Positions 37,900 to 51,200 of a stretch of DNA of 64,000 bases are shown piece by piece. The translations under genes were made by a program, and so were the position numbers. Source of the DNA: Arenicola marina (taxonomy: Eukaryota; Annelida; Polychaeta; Arenicolidae). The stretch covers positions 13,957,574 to 14,021,573 of the forward strand of contig OZ025248.1 in assembly GCA_964019135.1 (NCBI GenBank). Direction: 5' to 3'. The notes under the pieces were generated by a model that saw only the letters and a list, made by a program, of their open reading frames with translations, did no database searches and had not been told where the DNA came from. The first letter of the stretch is position 1. Each line of letters starts with the position of its first letter.

Positions 37900-38201
37900 C
37901 AGTGGCGGATCTAGAAATTTACGAAAGTTGGGGCACCATTTATTTAAGTTTTATCCAGGCGCCGATCCAGTGAAAACTTGCGACCGGGTCGGAGGTGGGG
38001 GGTGCTGTGAGGTTCTATTTTTCAGCGAAATGGGGGGCCTGTGCCCATCCCCCCCCCATACATCCGTCACTGCCCGCCCCCCGGTCGTAAAAACATTAGT
38101 GGCCACCCACGGTCATTTTCACCCCCGCCCGCCGGTCGCAAGCTTACAGAGAGCATAGATCCCCCCCCCCCCCCACTTTTCAAGTTCCTAGATCCGCCAA
38201 T
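37900..38201. mobile_element. Short hAT-like inverted-repeat element
   Basis: It begins CAGTGGCGGATCTAGAAA (from 37900) and ends TTCCTAGATCCGCCA (to 38199), so TGGCGGATCTAG is an inverted terminal repeat. CAGTGGCGG-type termini are known from hAT transposons and their non-autonomous derivatives. The interior has G/C runs and no transposase. No clear 8 bp target duplication was confirmed. Confidence 0.55.
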
Positions 38202-38357
38202 AGGGAACAAGTATCCTTTGATCGAAATGAATTTTATGTTAACGTCACCGTAACGGACGATCACACTATATATGGCAATGCCTATATTATGCCTGCTTGT
38301 AAATAAATCAATACTTATATACCACCGGGGGGTGGGGGGGGGGGGGGTGGAGGGCAA

Positions 38358-39175
38358 GAGGGGGGGGGGGGTCGTGTTCCCAGATCACAAAGAATAAATT
38401 TCTTTATTCAATACACTTTTATACTGTGCACTTTGTATGGTACTGTTTCCGAACCCTGAGATTGGCATGTTGGATTCGCGATGATCTTCTGGCAATGGGA
38501 CCTTGTTATTTGTAGAAAGTTTGGTTCAACGAGAAGACCTTCCTCATTTACCGCGAATCCTCGACATTAGCAACATCACCTTCCTTCTCCTTCGTGCCTC
38601 CTGGTCCCCAGTTTTTCACGAGAAATAATGTCATGGGCTGGAAGTTATTTTTAGTGGTTTGGCGTCGTTTGATAAATTAGTGATATAGAAAACAACATAT
38701 TATTCAGTTAATTAAAGCTTTATGTGGAGGAACATATTTTGGTTAATTTAAAATGCTACCTCAACCTTTGTCCATATTGTAAAGTCCCCTTTGAGCCGCG
38801 AACTAAACTTTCCCAAACGCAAACATGCTAGAACACAGACGTTTCGGACGTTCTAGCATGTGTACATTTGGATAACTGCATAGATCTTGCTTACGTCCCT
38901 CTCGCCTTCCACTGTACGCGGCAGGCGGGCGGGTCGTTCAAGGCCTATGGCAACTCGGAGACCCTTTATCGTAAACCGGCTGGTGTAGTGTATAGTACAG
39001 ATCGACAGACTAAACCAACTCTTGCCAATTCAAACAATTAAAACAGCTGAAAGGGTAGAGCGTATTTACTGTCTTCGATCCGCTCTTTACAAATCCTGCC
39101 TATGCCCTTGCTGTCTTTTCTATGTTGCGCAGTATGTATTACAAAACAACACACACAATTAGGTTCACCATGTAT
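38358..39175. other. Non-coding; repeat fragment and hairpin
   Basis: A fragment of the dispersed repeat (GTCGTGTTCCCAGATCAC and AGAATAAATTTCTT) lies at 38358-38410. A perfect 12 bp stem ACATGCTAGAAC / GTTCTAGCATGT lies at 38823-38861 with a 15 base loop. The rest shows no recognisable feature. Confidence 0.5.
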
Positions 39176-39292
39176 TTATTTCATTCTTTTATAGCATATC
39201 CAGATACAGCCAAGTACGAAGATAAGGAAGCACATGAAGACAAGACCTGCCAAACCCAGAAGATCGTCCCCAGCCCCAGGTGGGTCAGGCAT
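39176..39292 (-). CDS. Candidate 38-residue single-pass membrane micropeptide
   Basis: A short open frame starts at ATG 39292 and ends at TAA 39176. It starts MPDPPGAGDD, followed by an uninterrupted hydrophobic stretch of about 23 residues (LLGLAGLVFMCFLIFVLGCI and on), then a basic tail YKRMK. That is the layout of a single-pass membrane peptide with the C-terminus inside. An in-frame TGA lies four codons upstream and A is at -3, so the start is self-contained. AATAAA overlaps the stop. I do not recognise the family. The frame is short enough to arise by chance, and transcription is unproven. Confidence 0.25.
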   Translation of the reverse strand: MPDPPGAGDDLLGLAGLVFMCFLIFVLGCIWICYKRMK

Positions 39293-40506
39293 TGTTTCAA
39301 TTCAGCCGAGGCGTATGCGGTCATGCGACGTATATTATGCACCTGATAACCTGGACATATATTAATTTGTTTAAGCTACTCTGGCGGTCGACGGCATCAA
39401 GGAGTATTGTGGAAGAGAGGTCATTGCAGTGGCCACTTCATTTGAATTTGCCTTTTACGTTTCTAGGGATATAGTCGTAAAACGAGTGTCTAATGACTGT
39501 ACATGTATTTACAAATACGCAATATAACATAGCAAAAGTGAATACTGGCCAGTTTCGGTCAAATATGATATGATCAGTGGACTCTCAATAAAAATGGAAG
39601 AGGAGGGAAGGGGGGGCTATGTGGTATATTAATTTGTGTTCTGCTGCGAACAAATACTGCTGCGAGCAAAAAAAAGACGATAAGAATTTTGAAATTTTTC
39701 ATCAACATCGATCAGTTTAACTAGCTTATCATTAGTGTCTTTAAGTAACTGTCTCTTAAGTAAAATGTCCACCCTAATGGACAAAGAACAACTTAATGCA
39801 CTCAATGAAGTAACAAGTGATCTAATATCTGTTGCCGGTTGTTGGAAAGAAAAACAATACTTCGATAATAATAAATTACCAAAAGTACACAAATTGAAAA
39901 ATATAAACGGTATCAAAAGGCACAAGACGGTATCCTCTCGTGGACATTGACATATATGGTATATTGAAGCAGCACGCATAGAAAAGCGATGAGTAACGCA
40001 TTCAGTTAAATTGTTTATCCCTGATACACCTTTTACAATGTGAGTTTCCATTGCGTTATATGCGTTAGCTTGATGGCAGTCAGTGTTCCAGGCCACCGCT
40101 GGACAGTTCACGTCAGCACCATGTCCGAACAGTAGAATATAATACAATGTTGGCAAAAACCGCCAAAATATACAAAAAGTACAGTTCCTGATGATGGTTT
40201 TCACTAGAGAAGACACGCCGTGATAACGGCTTTGGTGTCGGCGGTGGTTAATACATATAAAAGACACGTAATACTTCAAAAATTACTATCGAAACTGACA
40301 ATAATTATAACTTGTACAACTGGTGTACAGTTTGTTTTTACCCTTCACGTATCCAGCACGAGAAATATCGATCAAAGCGGACTGGCGTTGTCGTCAACGG
40401 CAGGACCTAAAAGACCTTGTATATGGGTGGGTAGACTGGTTGGTAGCCATGTTGACTGTGTCCATTGCTGTCCTTGACCTGACCTTGTTCGGGCACTATC
40501 GCCGAG
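39293..40506. other. Region downstream of the large gene, nothing firm
   Basis: Probably 3' UTR or downstream sequence of the minus-strand gene. A 216-codon open frame on the minus strand (39629-40279) shows no domain and has strongly biased hydrophobic and Cys-rich composition; I do not call it a gene. Confidence 0.35.
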
Positions 40507-40804
40507 CCTGTAGCGAAGTGGCAAACTAAGTTAATTTACAAGTAGCAGTTGCAGACAGCAGTGTATAACAGCGACTAATTATCAACAAAAATACCGGAAG
40601 CTGACAAGTGTTGTAAGATGTTTGTACCTAGAACACTAATTTACATACCAATTTTACCCAATTGAGGTCTCAAAATATGTGTCGATTAATTCAATCATGC
40701 GGGGTCGAGTGTCGGGGTGGACATTTCAAGGGGATTCAAAATCCATGTTCCAGTAGCTAAGATAGTAGACTAACTGACAATACTTTCGGGTTACTTCTGT
40801 TTAC

Positions 40805-43800
40805 CTGTAATTGATGAGCCAAGTTCTGGATCTGCCTCCGTCGAATGGGGTTGGACAGCTGTCGGACGGCAAGTCCGGCGATGGACGGATCGGACAAGTT
40901 CCATTTCACTTGCGGTTGTTGCCGGAGGACCTCCTCCACCGCGGGGTCGTCGGCTCGCAGTAAGTAGGTACTCGGGAAGTCCAGCAGCTGCCCAAGGTAC
41001 ACAGGGCCCGGGTTAATGGCAACAGTCCGCTCATCCTCATGGACGTCGTCACTTCTCTCGGCACCACGGCCGTATGGCGGCGGAAACTCCCTGTCCCTAA
41101 AAGGGCTGACCCTATACCTCCTGTTGCCATGTTCACGGTGATGCTGACGCGCCGCAGCAGTGTAGTCGAATGCCACGTGTTCCTCTCCGCGATAGCCGCC
41201 GTCAGTCCCATAGTAACCGGCCGACGTGGAGGGTTCCTCTTCTTTGATCTGAACATCACCAGAGTGATCGAACAGAGGACCGCGCGAGTGGTGTCCGCCC
41301 CATCTGCCGACATCCTCGCGTCCATGACCATCATCCCGGCGACTGGAATAGTTCCACTTCCGGTTGTCTGGTCCCACCTGGGGTCCGTCGCACTCCCAGC
41401 CATCATCATCATCATAGCCGGGGTGTAAGCGACCTTCCTGGCTGTCCAGCGAATAGCCAAGCCGCTCTTTGACCGGCAGCCTCCGCGGTTCCACCGACTG
41501 CATGTGGCATAGTACACTCCTCAAGTCCTCACAAGGTCGTCGTCTGGATTCTGCCCACTCTCGGCCGCCCTGACCACCCCTCGGTCGCGTCGTGTGAACC
41601 ACGTTTGGGGGCCCTAATCGTTGGATTACACTGCACTTCTCATTGCCTTTTCGTGGCGAAACTGACGCCGTCCGTCTACGTTTTGAAGGGGAAGAGGAGT
41701 CATCCGTATCGGTCGCTTTCCGTGATCGTTCCGATGTCGTGGATCGTTCCGGTCTCAAGGCGTCAAGAGCGTCTCTTGCCCTAAGCTTTCCACGGGTCGT
41801 ACTTGTCACTGGTGACTTCAACGCCCTCTGTGTCTCCCACATCTCGCCATCTTCGGTGGCGTCCCTTCCTTGACACGGTCCTTCGATGGATTTATGGGGA
41901 CTTCCAGTCCGCGTCATCTCCAGACTATCTCGCCGTAATTCATCTGTGTTTGGGACCAAAAGAGCGTCCTGTTCACATACCAACTCATCAGGTAAGCTAT
42001 GGACCAGCGTACTCTCCGCTTTTTTCCTTGCGTGTATAATAGCCTTTCGTTGTGCCACACCGGCGGCATCTACGTGAAGTGTCACTCTAAGTCTCTCAAC
42101 AGCCTCGGCTTTATTGACAGGACTGCCAATCACTGGCTTCTCAGCCGTGAGTTCGGGGCAATTTCCGGTCTCTCTCTTATCGTCATGTAGCTTGTCGACC
42201 GTGTCGCCCGTTAGCGCTTCAGGTGGGAAGGAAACATCGGATTTTATCGTTTGGGGTGGCGAGGCAACGTCGTCTGATATCTCTTGTGATGGCGAGGCAA
42301 CGTCGTCTGCTATCTCTCGTGGTGGGGAGACAACGTCGTCTGCTATCTCTCGTAGTGGGGAGACAACCTCGTCTGTTATCTCTCGTGGTGGGGAGACAAC
42401 CTCGTCTGTTATCTCTCGAGGTGGGGAGACAACGTCTTCTGGTTTCTCTCGTGGTGGGTAGACAACGTCGTATGCTACCTCTCGAGGTGGGGAGACACCG
42501 TCTTCTGCTATCTCTCGTGGTGGGGAGACAATGTCGTCTGCTATCTCTCGAGGTGGGGAGACAACGTCGTATGCTAACTCTCGAGGTGGGGAGTCAACGT
42601 CGTCTGCTATCTCTCGTGGTGGGGAGACAATGTTGTCTGCTATCTCTCGAGGTGGGGAGACAACGTCGTATGCTACCTCTCGAGGTGGGGAGACAACATC
42701 GTCTGCTATCTCTCGTGGTGGGGAGACAACGTCGTCTGCTATCTCTCGTGGTGGGGAGACAACGTCGTCTGATATCTCTCGTGGTGGGGAGTCAACGTCG
42801 TCTGCTATCTCTCGTGGTGGGGAGACAACGTCGTCTGCTATCTCTAGTGGTGGGGAGACAACGTCGTCTGCTATTTCTAGTGGTGGGGAGACAACGTCGT
42901 CTGCTATCTCTCGCGGTGGGCAGACAACGTCGTCTGATATCTCTTGTGGTGGGGAGACAACGTCGTCTGATATCTCTTGTGGTGGGGAGACAACGTCGTC
43001 TGCTATCTCTAGAGGTGGGGACACAACGTCGTAAGCTATCTCTCGAGGTGGGGAGACAACGTCGTCTGCTATCTCTTGTGGTGGGGAGACAACGTCGTAA
43101 GTTATCTCGCTTGGTGGGGAGACAACGTCGTATGCTATCTCTCGAGGTGGGGAGACAACGTCGTCTGCTATCTCTCCAGGTGGGGAGACAACGTCGTCTG
43201 TTATCTCTTGAGGTGGGGAGGCAACGTCACCCATTATCTCTCGTGATGGGGAGACAACGTCGTCTGTTATCTCTCGTGGTGGGCAGACAACGTCGTCTGT
43301 TATCTCTCCAGGTGGGGAGACAACGTCGTATGTTATCTCTCGTGGTGGGGAGACAACGTCGTATGCTATCTCTCGAGCTGGGGAGATAAAGTCGTCTGTT
43401 ATCTCTCGTGGTGGGGAGACAACGTCGCCTGCTATCTCTCGTGGTGGGGAGACAACGTCGTCTGTTATCTCTCGTGGTGGGGAGACAACGTCGTCTGTTA
43501 TCTCTCGTGGTGGGGAGATAACGTCGTCTGCTATTTCTCGTGGTGGGGAGACAACGTCGTCAGTTATCTCTCGTGGTAGGGAGACAACGTCGTCTGTTAT
43601 CTCTCGTGGTGGGGAGACAACGACGTCTGTTATCTCTCGTGGTGGGGAGACAGCGTCGTTTGTTATCTCTCCAGGTGGGGAGACAACGTCGTCTGTTATC
43701 TCTCCAGGTGGGGAGACAACGTCGTATGTTATCTCTCGTGGTGGGGAGACAACGTCGTCTGTTATCTCTCGTGGTGGGGAGACAACGACGTCTGTTATCT

Positions 43801-46800
43801 CTCGTGATGGGGAGACAACGTCGTCTGTTATCTCTCGTGGTGGGCAGACAACGTCGTCTGTTATCTCTCCAGGTGGGGAGACAACGTCGTATGTTATCTC
43901 TCGTGGTGGGGAGACAACGTCGTATGCTATCTCTCGAGCTGGGGAGATAAAGTCGTCTGTTATCTCTCGTGGTGGGGAGACAACGTCGCCTGCTATCTCT
44001 CGTGGTGGGGAGACAACGTCGTCTGTTATCTCTCGTGGTGGGGAGACAACGTCGTCTGTTATCTCTCGTGGTGGGGAGATAACGTCGTCTGCTATTTCTC
44101 GTGGTGGGGAGACAACGTCGTCAGTTATCTCTCGTGGTAGGGAGACAACGTCGTCTGTTATCTCTCGTGGTGGGGAGACAACGACGTCTGTTATCTCTCG
44201 TGGTGGGGAGACAGCGTCGTTTGTTATCTTTCGTGGTGGGGAGACGTCGTCTGTTATTTCTCGTGGTGGGGAGACAACGTCGTCTGTTATCTCTCGTGGT
44301 GGGGAGACAACCTCGTCTGTTATCTCTCGAGGTGGGGAGACAACGTCGTCTGCTATCTCTCGTGGTGGGTAGACAACGTCGTCTGCTATCTCTCGTGGTG
44401 GGGAGACAACGTCCCCCATTATCTCTCGAGGTGGGGAGACAACGTCGTATGCTACCTCTCGAGGTGGGGAGACAACATCGTCTGCTATCTCTCGTGGTGG
44501 GGAGATAACATCGTCTGCTATCTCTCGTGGTGGGGAGACAACATCGTCTGCTATCTCTCGTGGTGGGGAGACAACATCGTCTGATATCTCTCGTGGTGGG
44601 GAGTCAACATCGTCTGCTATCTGTCGTGGTGGGGAGACAACGTCGTCTGCTATCTCTAGTGGTGGGGAGACAACGTCGTATGCTACCTCTCGAGGTGGGG
44701 AGACAACATCGTCTGTTATCTCTCGAGGTGGGGAGACAACGTCGTCTGCTATCTCTCGTGGTGGGGAGACAACGTCGTCTGATATCTCTCGTGGTGGGGA
44801 GTCAACATCGTCTGCTATCTCTCGTGGTGGGGAGACAACGTCGTCTGCTATCTCTAGTGGTGGGGAGACAACGTCGTCTGCTATCTCTAGTGGTGGGGAG
44901 ACAACGTCGTCTGCTATTTCTAGTGGTGGGGAGACAACGTCGCCTGTTACCTCTCGTGGTGGGGAGACAACGTTGTCTGATATCTCTCGCGGTGGGCAGA
45001 CAACGTCGTCTGATATCTCTTGTGGTGGGGAGACAACGTCGTCCGATATTTCTAGTGGTGGGGAGACAACGTCGCCTGTTACCTCTCGTGGTGGGGAGAC
45101 AACGTCACCCATTATCTCTCGTGGTGGGGAGACAACGTCGTCTGCTATCTCTCGTGGTGGGCAGACGTCGTCTGTTATCTCTCCAGGTGGGGAGACAACG
45201 TCGTATGTTATCTCTCGTGGTGGGGAGACAACGTCGTCTGTTATCTCGTCGTCTGTTATCTCTCGTGGTGGGGAGACAACGTCGTCTGTTATCTCTCGTG
45301 GTGGGGAGATAACGTCGTCTGCTATCTCTCGTGGTGGGGAGACAACGTCGTCAGTTATCTCTCGTGGTAGGGAGACAACGTCATCTGTTATCTCGTTGTC
45401 TGTTATCTCTCGTGGTGGGGATATAACGTCGTCAGTTATCTCGTCGTCTGTTATCTCTCGTGGTGGGGAGACAACGACGTCTGTTATCACTCGTGGTGGG
45501 GAGACAACGTCGTTTGTTATCTCGTCGTCTGTTGTCTCTCGTGGTGGGGAGATAACGTCGTTTGATATCTCGCGTGGTGGGGAGACAACGTCATCTGCTA
45601 TCTCTCGTGGTGGAGATACAACGTCGTCTGCCATCTCTCGTGGTGGGGAAACAACGTCGTCTGATATCTCGCGTGATGGGGAGACAACGTCGTCTGCTCT
45701 ATCTCGTGGTCTGGAGACAACATCGCCTGCTATCTCTCGTGGTGGGGAAACAACGTCTCCTTCTTCCTTGCCTTCACCCCCGAGCGACAGTCGGATGTCC
45801 CATATTAAGTTGTTTGTTTCCAAATTGTTCATATTATAGGAGGTAACTTCTGGTAACTGGTTAACTCCAACCTGATCCCGATTGTCCTCGGTGATACGCA
45901 GCCCTAGACCCGTCCCCAGATCACATTCCTTGTGTGGAGGTTGCCGAGTAACAGTAACATCGTCCAAAGTCTCGCGACGTATCGAGTGTTCAGTGTGCCA
46001 CTGGCCGTCATCACCTGGAGAAACCTCATTGGAGGTTTTCGGGGGTGAGGGGTCCCGCTCACAAACCATCTGAGAAAGCGAGCAATGGATAACCGTGCTC
46101 GCCGCTTTTATCCTTGCATGCATAATAGCCTTTCGTTGGGCCACACCGGCGGCATCTGTGTGAAGAGCCACTTTAAGCCTCTCAACAGCGTCGGCTTTAT
46201 CGACAGGACTGCCGATCACTGGCTTCTCAGCCGTGAGTTTGGGGTAACTTCCAGGCTCTCTGTTGTCGTCATGCAGCTTGTCGACAGTGACGCCACTTAG
46301 CGCTTCAGGTGCGGAGGGAACATCGTTTTGTATCGCTTCAGGTGACGAGACAACGTCGTCTGCTGTCTCTGGTGGTGGGGAGACCGCGTGGACTTCTATC
46401 TTTAGAAGTGGGGAGCTAACGTCGTCTGCTATCTCTCGCGGTGGAGAGGCAACCTCGTCTGCTGTTGATTGAGGTGATGGTGCAATATTAATCACTCCAT
46501 TTTGAGAGCAGATGTCGTTGTTTATCGCTTGAGGTCGAGAGACATCTTCTTTAGTCGCATGGGTAGCAGAGTAGTCTTCTGCCACCCGAGGTGGGGAAGC
46601 AACATCGTCTTCTTTCCTTTGAAGTGGAGTACGAACATCGTCCTCTGTCGTTGCAATTGGAGGGACAACGTCGTCCCCAATCATTGGGACAACTGTATCG
46701 TTTACACTCACTCCAGCTTCGGAGACACCGTCGTCTTGCGGTGGAGAACCGATGCAATCTTCTATCGGTTGAATTGAAGAGACGTCGTTTTTCATATCTG

Positions 46801-48262
46801 GAGAAGGAGAGACAACCTCGCCGATCTTCGCTTTCGGTGGAGAAGACGTTTCATCTTGTACTCTTTGGCGTGAAGCCTGAGATTGAAGGTCAACGTCGTA
46901 TTTTAACTCAGTTACAGAGATTGTATATTCTTCCATCGCCCGAGTTTCACTAACGACGCCGCACTCTATCTTTTGTGGTGGAGATACAATGTAGTCTTCT
47001 TTCGGTTGAGTTGGACAAACATCGTTTTCTGTCACCTGAGATGGGGAGACAACGTCGTAATCTAGCGCTTTCATTGCAGAGACAACATCGTCGTCTGTAC
47101 CTTGAGATGGTGAGAAATCACCATCTTCTAGCATGTGGTCTATTGCTTGGATTAGAGAGACCACGTCGTCCTCTACCGCTTGCGGTAGAGGCGGAACGTC
47201 GCCTTCCGTCGATTGAAGTATTCTGTCCCTTGAAGTCTTGTTGTTCGCAGCGTGAGGTTCAGACAAAACGTCGCGCTCTATCGCTCCAGTTTTAGCGACA
47301 ACATCGTCCTCTATCGGCTGCGGTGAAGAGAGTAACGTGTCTTCTACAACTGGATGTGAAGAAATCATATTGTCCTTTGCTATCGGAGGCAAAATGTCGT
47401 ATGTGCCTTCTGGTACACAGCCTTTTCCCAGAATAGGGTCAAGCTCGTTGCCGGTTGGCAGTGTTGTCAGTCCTTTATTGCAACAGTCACTCGCCTTGAC
47501 AACAACACTCGCATTGCCGCTGGCCTTTGCCGTCGAGGATTTGACAATTTCAGAATGCTTAGAATGCAAAAGTTCAGTACACGTCAACACATCTGTCGGC
47601 CTTCCATCTTCATGCAGTGCCAGATTGTCTTTGGTTATCTCGCACATGGCCATTTTATTGCGAGTCAATTCTCTGTCTGGGTCGTCGAGATGTTTCCCTG
47701 GGGCCTTATCCCCCCTCGATGACACACGCCGCCTGCAATCTCGGACCCACGCCCTAGACCTCTGGCGCACGTCGTCGCGCCTAGAGTCTTTAACAGTTTG
47801 ATCACGGGGCATTCCACTTTCACTGACATCACGGGGAAACCAACTTGTGGCAAAACTATCCCTATTCCGATACGTGCGTGACCCTCGTTGCCTGTGTTGC
47901 TCCGCATTGTGAGGATGTCGATCAAGCGCTCTGGACCACGCTCTTGCTCTTTTGTCCTGTCCATCATGGCGACTATCACGGCGGGTCAAATCAGCAGCAA
48001 ATCGAACTCGTTTGTAACTGTGCCTTGGCGAGTCTCCCGCATGGCTTCTTTCCTCACCTCGGTTTTCCTCTTTGGACGTTGTACTAGTTCCCACCTCGCT
48101 CAAACGTCTCTTCGATGGCGAGTCTCGGATTGCGACATATCTTGGCGAGGACATTTCTGATAGCACACAGCTCGACGAAGGCTCAGGAACATGTAGATCT
48201 ACGTATGACGCCGGGCCAAGCGGGGCCGCCTCTTTGGTGGACCACACGCCATCGACGCTGAC
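40805..48262 (-). CDS. DUF3715 gene exon 10: 7.5 kb exon with SPPRE repeats
   Basis: A 7458 bp exon with acceptor TTTGCAG|GTCAGCG and donor TTACAG|GTAAAC, phase 0 at both ends, 2486 codons without a stop. The order is: a short start VSVDGVWSTKEAAPLG; an Arg/Ser-rich basic region; an old, diverged series of DDVVSPPQAIE-like units; a 60-residue segment containing EKPVIGSPVDKADAVERL; over 100 units of the 11-mer DDVVSPPREIA (33 bp); a second copy of the 60-residue segment; and a basic tail with RLGPPNVV and RLPVKERLG motifs, an IKEEE (SUMO-type) site, and a final compact-looking stretch with VKWNLSDPSIAGLAV. The last exon is unresolved: an acceptor at 40508/40507 fits, ending the protein after three residues from the strong donor, or after about 33 residues from a weaker donor 8 bp downstream in phase 1. 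Confidence 0.88.
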
Positions 48263-51200
48263 CTGCAAACACAAAGCCAGGACCATATACGAAAGTGTAG
48301 TAACCTAGTGCTGTACGCAAATCAATACAATGGAACTAACAGCGCCCCAGACTGTTGATCGGACACTTATTACACAGTGACTATTATGTATGTACTCTAG
48401 AAGTCCTATTTTGTCATTTTTAAACAACGAACAGCCTTGGACCGTACACCAATTAGTTTGTGTATACGCCTGCAGCCTGCCTTACATGCCGTCATCGTGG
48501 CAGTACACTGACCTGTATTGAGGACAGCACCAACTGGTGTCTCTCCAGTGTCCGGATTCTCATCTGAAGGAACTTCAGGATGTCGCCGGTGAAGTGGCCA
48601 TCATTACTGGCGATAATAACTCTGAAATAGAGAACAAAAACCCTCATATACAGCAAATCTATCAGTCATATCATTTGTCTTAGAATTAGATACCCCGCGA
48701 CGTTCCACACGATGGATGATATGAAGCTTTTACTCCACAAAGTTGAACGCACTGACCGGAAGTTTACGGAGAGAGAACAACGAAAAATTACATCAAAGAC
48801 ACTATTTGCGAGTAATCAGCTATATTGACAACACGAAGCAAATACCAAAACATATCAAAATACAATGAAATGCGCACCTGAACTTTTCAAGTTTCTTCTT
48901 AATTCTGTCCTGCAGCGCTGTCTTCTGCTTCACATTGGAAACTGCAATTCGTTGAAGAGTTCTTTGTCTATCGAGGTGTAGACAGGCTAACATGAGCGAC
49001 AGGCGAGTCTTTCTCGTCATACTCAGGGCCTCGTGTGTCCGCTTGGCACGATGCTCACAAATCAGCTGTTTTAATGCCAAGAACTTCTCACAATCGCCAC
49101 GCGATAAAGATCCTGCGAGAAAAAGCAGACATCCTTCCTCCGATATGAAGATACTTTTCTCCGACTCGAGCCGGAAATCCTCGGGTAACACTTCGATTCT
49201 TCTACACTTCGCGAAACGTCTTAAATTGAGCAAGTTGTGATTACATATCTCGTACTCCACCTCAAGCACATGAACCCGTCGCTCTTCACACTCAGTGTCG
49301 AGGTGTCGTGTTTCCCGATCACGTAGCTCCCGTCGCGCCGCGATAAGCTTATCCCGTAGACTCGTCGCCAGAGCCTCGTAGTCCATGTCCCTTCCAGTCG
49401 CGGGGCTAGACAGTCCATCCTTCTCAACCGTTACACCTTTGTCACAGACATTCGTACGTTGAATAGATCTCATACAGGCAACTAATGCCTTGTTTGCGTC
49501 TTGCAACAAGCCAGTCCAATCCTTAGTCTCGTCCAACAGTGGCTTCAACAGCTTCTTCATGTAATCCTGCTGGCCTCCGACACGAGGTAATCGGAGTCGG
49601 TGAGCAGTCATTGGCACTTGGCTACAGGTAGGAGACTCAGCCATGGGTGGTTCGGGGGTCGTTGATGAGACAATACCTACAGCTGGTGGACTAGACGTAT
49701 CGGCTTCCACAACTCTGGCCTTTTTCTCTGGAGGAACGTCGGGTAAATTGAGAGCAACTGTTGACTGTATGGAACCAATTACCCCTATGCGCTGTTTATT
49801 CTCTAAGGGGGTCGTCTGTGTAATGTTCGTGCCACCTATTCTATGTGAGTCACACTGCTTCTTCGTAACCGTTCTCTCTCTTATATCGTGGCAGCCGGAT
49901 GTTGATCCAACCCCAGAATTCTGGGATGAGGACAAACCACTATCACCCAGTACAACGTGTCCATCTCCTGGGCTCGGCTCAATCACGGAGCCAGATGTCA
50001 TCCCACCTTCGTTGTTCTGCTCACCGTCGGCCACGTCCAGACAGGAGTCGCTAATATCATCCGCACTCACAGGAGACCGCACGTTTACTGAATCTCTCCT
50101 CTTCTGCTCTGCAGGCGGGTATTTACTCCTCGGGGCATTATCCGGAGGTAAGCCCGGTGCGTTGACGTTACTAATCGCTTGCTGCATGCTGGCAGGCCGC
50201 AGGTAACGCGACGCCCTTGGGTCCGGTGGACCCCCTTGCCTTACTCGCTCGTTCTCAGCATCAAGCGCCGACTGGGGGATTTCTAAAGGATGTGCAATTG
50301 CATCGATCTTGTGTAGACGGCTCTGCCACAACAGATCCACGACAACCTTAAGGTCACCCCAGATTCTAAGGTGGCTGGTGGACTCGTCATTCCTGGTATA
50401 TTGTGTGGGACTTTGCCAGGGGATTTGCCTTGGGCTTTGCCAAGGGATTTTCCTGGGACTTTGCCCGGGACTGGAAGCAGTATCTCGCACAATGCGATTT
50501 CCTTCTCGCATCGTTAGCAAGCTGGCCTGCGCAACTGTAGAGATGTCAGGAGATAATATCTCACTTCTATGCCCATTCGGGGCGGTTGCAGGGTGCGCAT
50601 TTTTACTTTGCGCGGCAGCCGGTCCCAGGCCCAGGGTAAGAGTGTCAACCCGATCGCTTGTCATCAACTCTTCTGCTGGCACAGTTGCATATCCTGACTG
50701 GGGTTGGCTACATGTTGGAACTCCATGCCGAAGTGAATCTACGGATGTGTCCAGTGACTCACGCGATCTGTCAGTTTCAGCGGACGCCACATCAGACTGG
50801 CGTACCTGTATATTCCCTGACTGACCACGGTCGGCTAGGGCTGCTCTCAAAGCGGGAAACCGATCTGGCAATGGATTTGCGTCAAGAATTTGCGTCTCGA
50901 CACGACACTTAGCACTAGTTCTTATTGGTTTCTTCGTGCAATTGGCATTACTCGCCATTACAACTTGTTTGAGCAATGTCGGACCAACAACGGTTGATGC
51001 TGGGTTCTCGGGGGCCGAGTCTCGTGCACTCGCGGTGTCCTCGAGCAGAGGGGTGTCACCACGGGTAATCACCCCGGGAGGGGTCCTGGGCTCGTCAAAG
51101 CTAAAATCATGGTAGGCGTCCTCCGTCGGCTCCTTGACATCCTCCCCGTCAACGTCTTCCTTGACATCCTCCCCGTCAACGTCTTCCTTGACATCCTCCC

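Noticed and set aside
39629-40279. 216-codon minus-strand frame below the DUF3715 gene
   Set aside because: No acceptor in the right phase leads into it, no domain is recognisable, and its Cys/Phe/Ile-rich composition looks like translated AT-rich non-coding DNA.
42223-45839. Long plus-strand open frames (up to 388 codons) opposite the SPPRE array
   Set aside because: They are produced by the 33 bp period, which is a multiple of three and lacks stops on either strand. They break up across the array, while the minus-strand frame runs unbroken for 7.5 kb between good splice sites.
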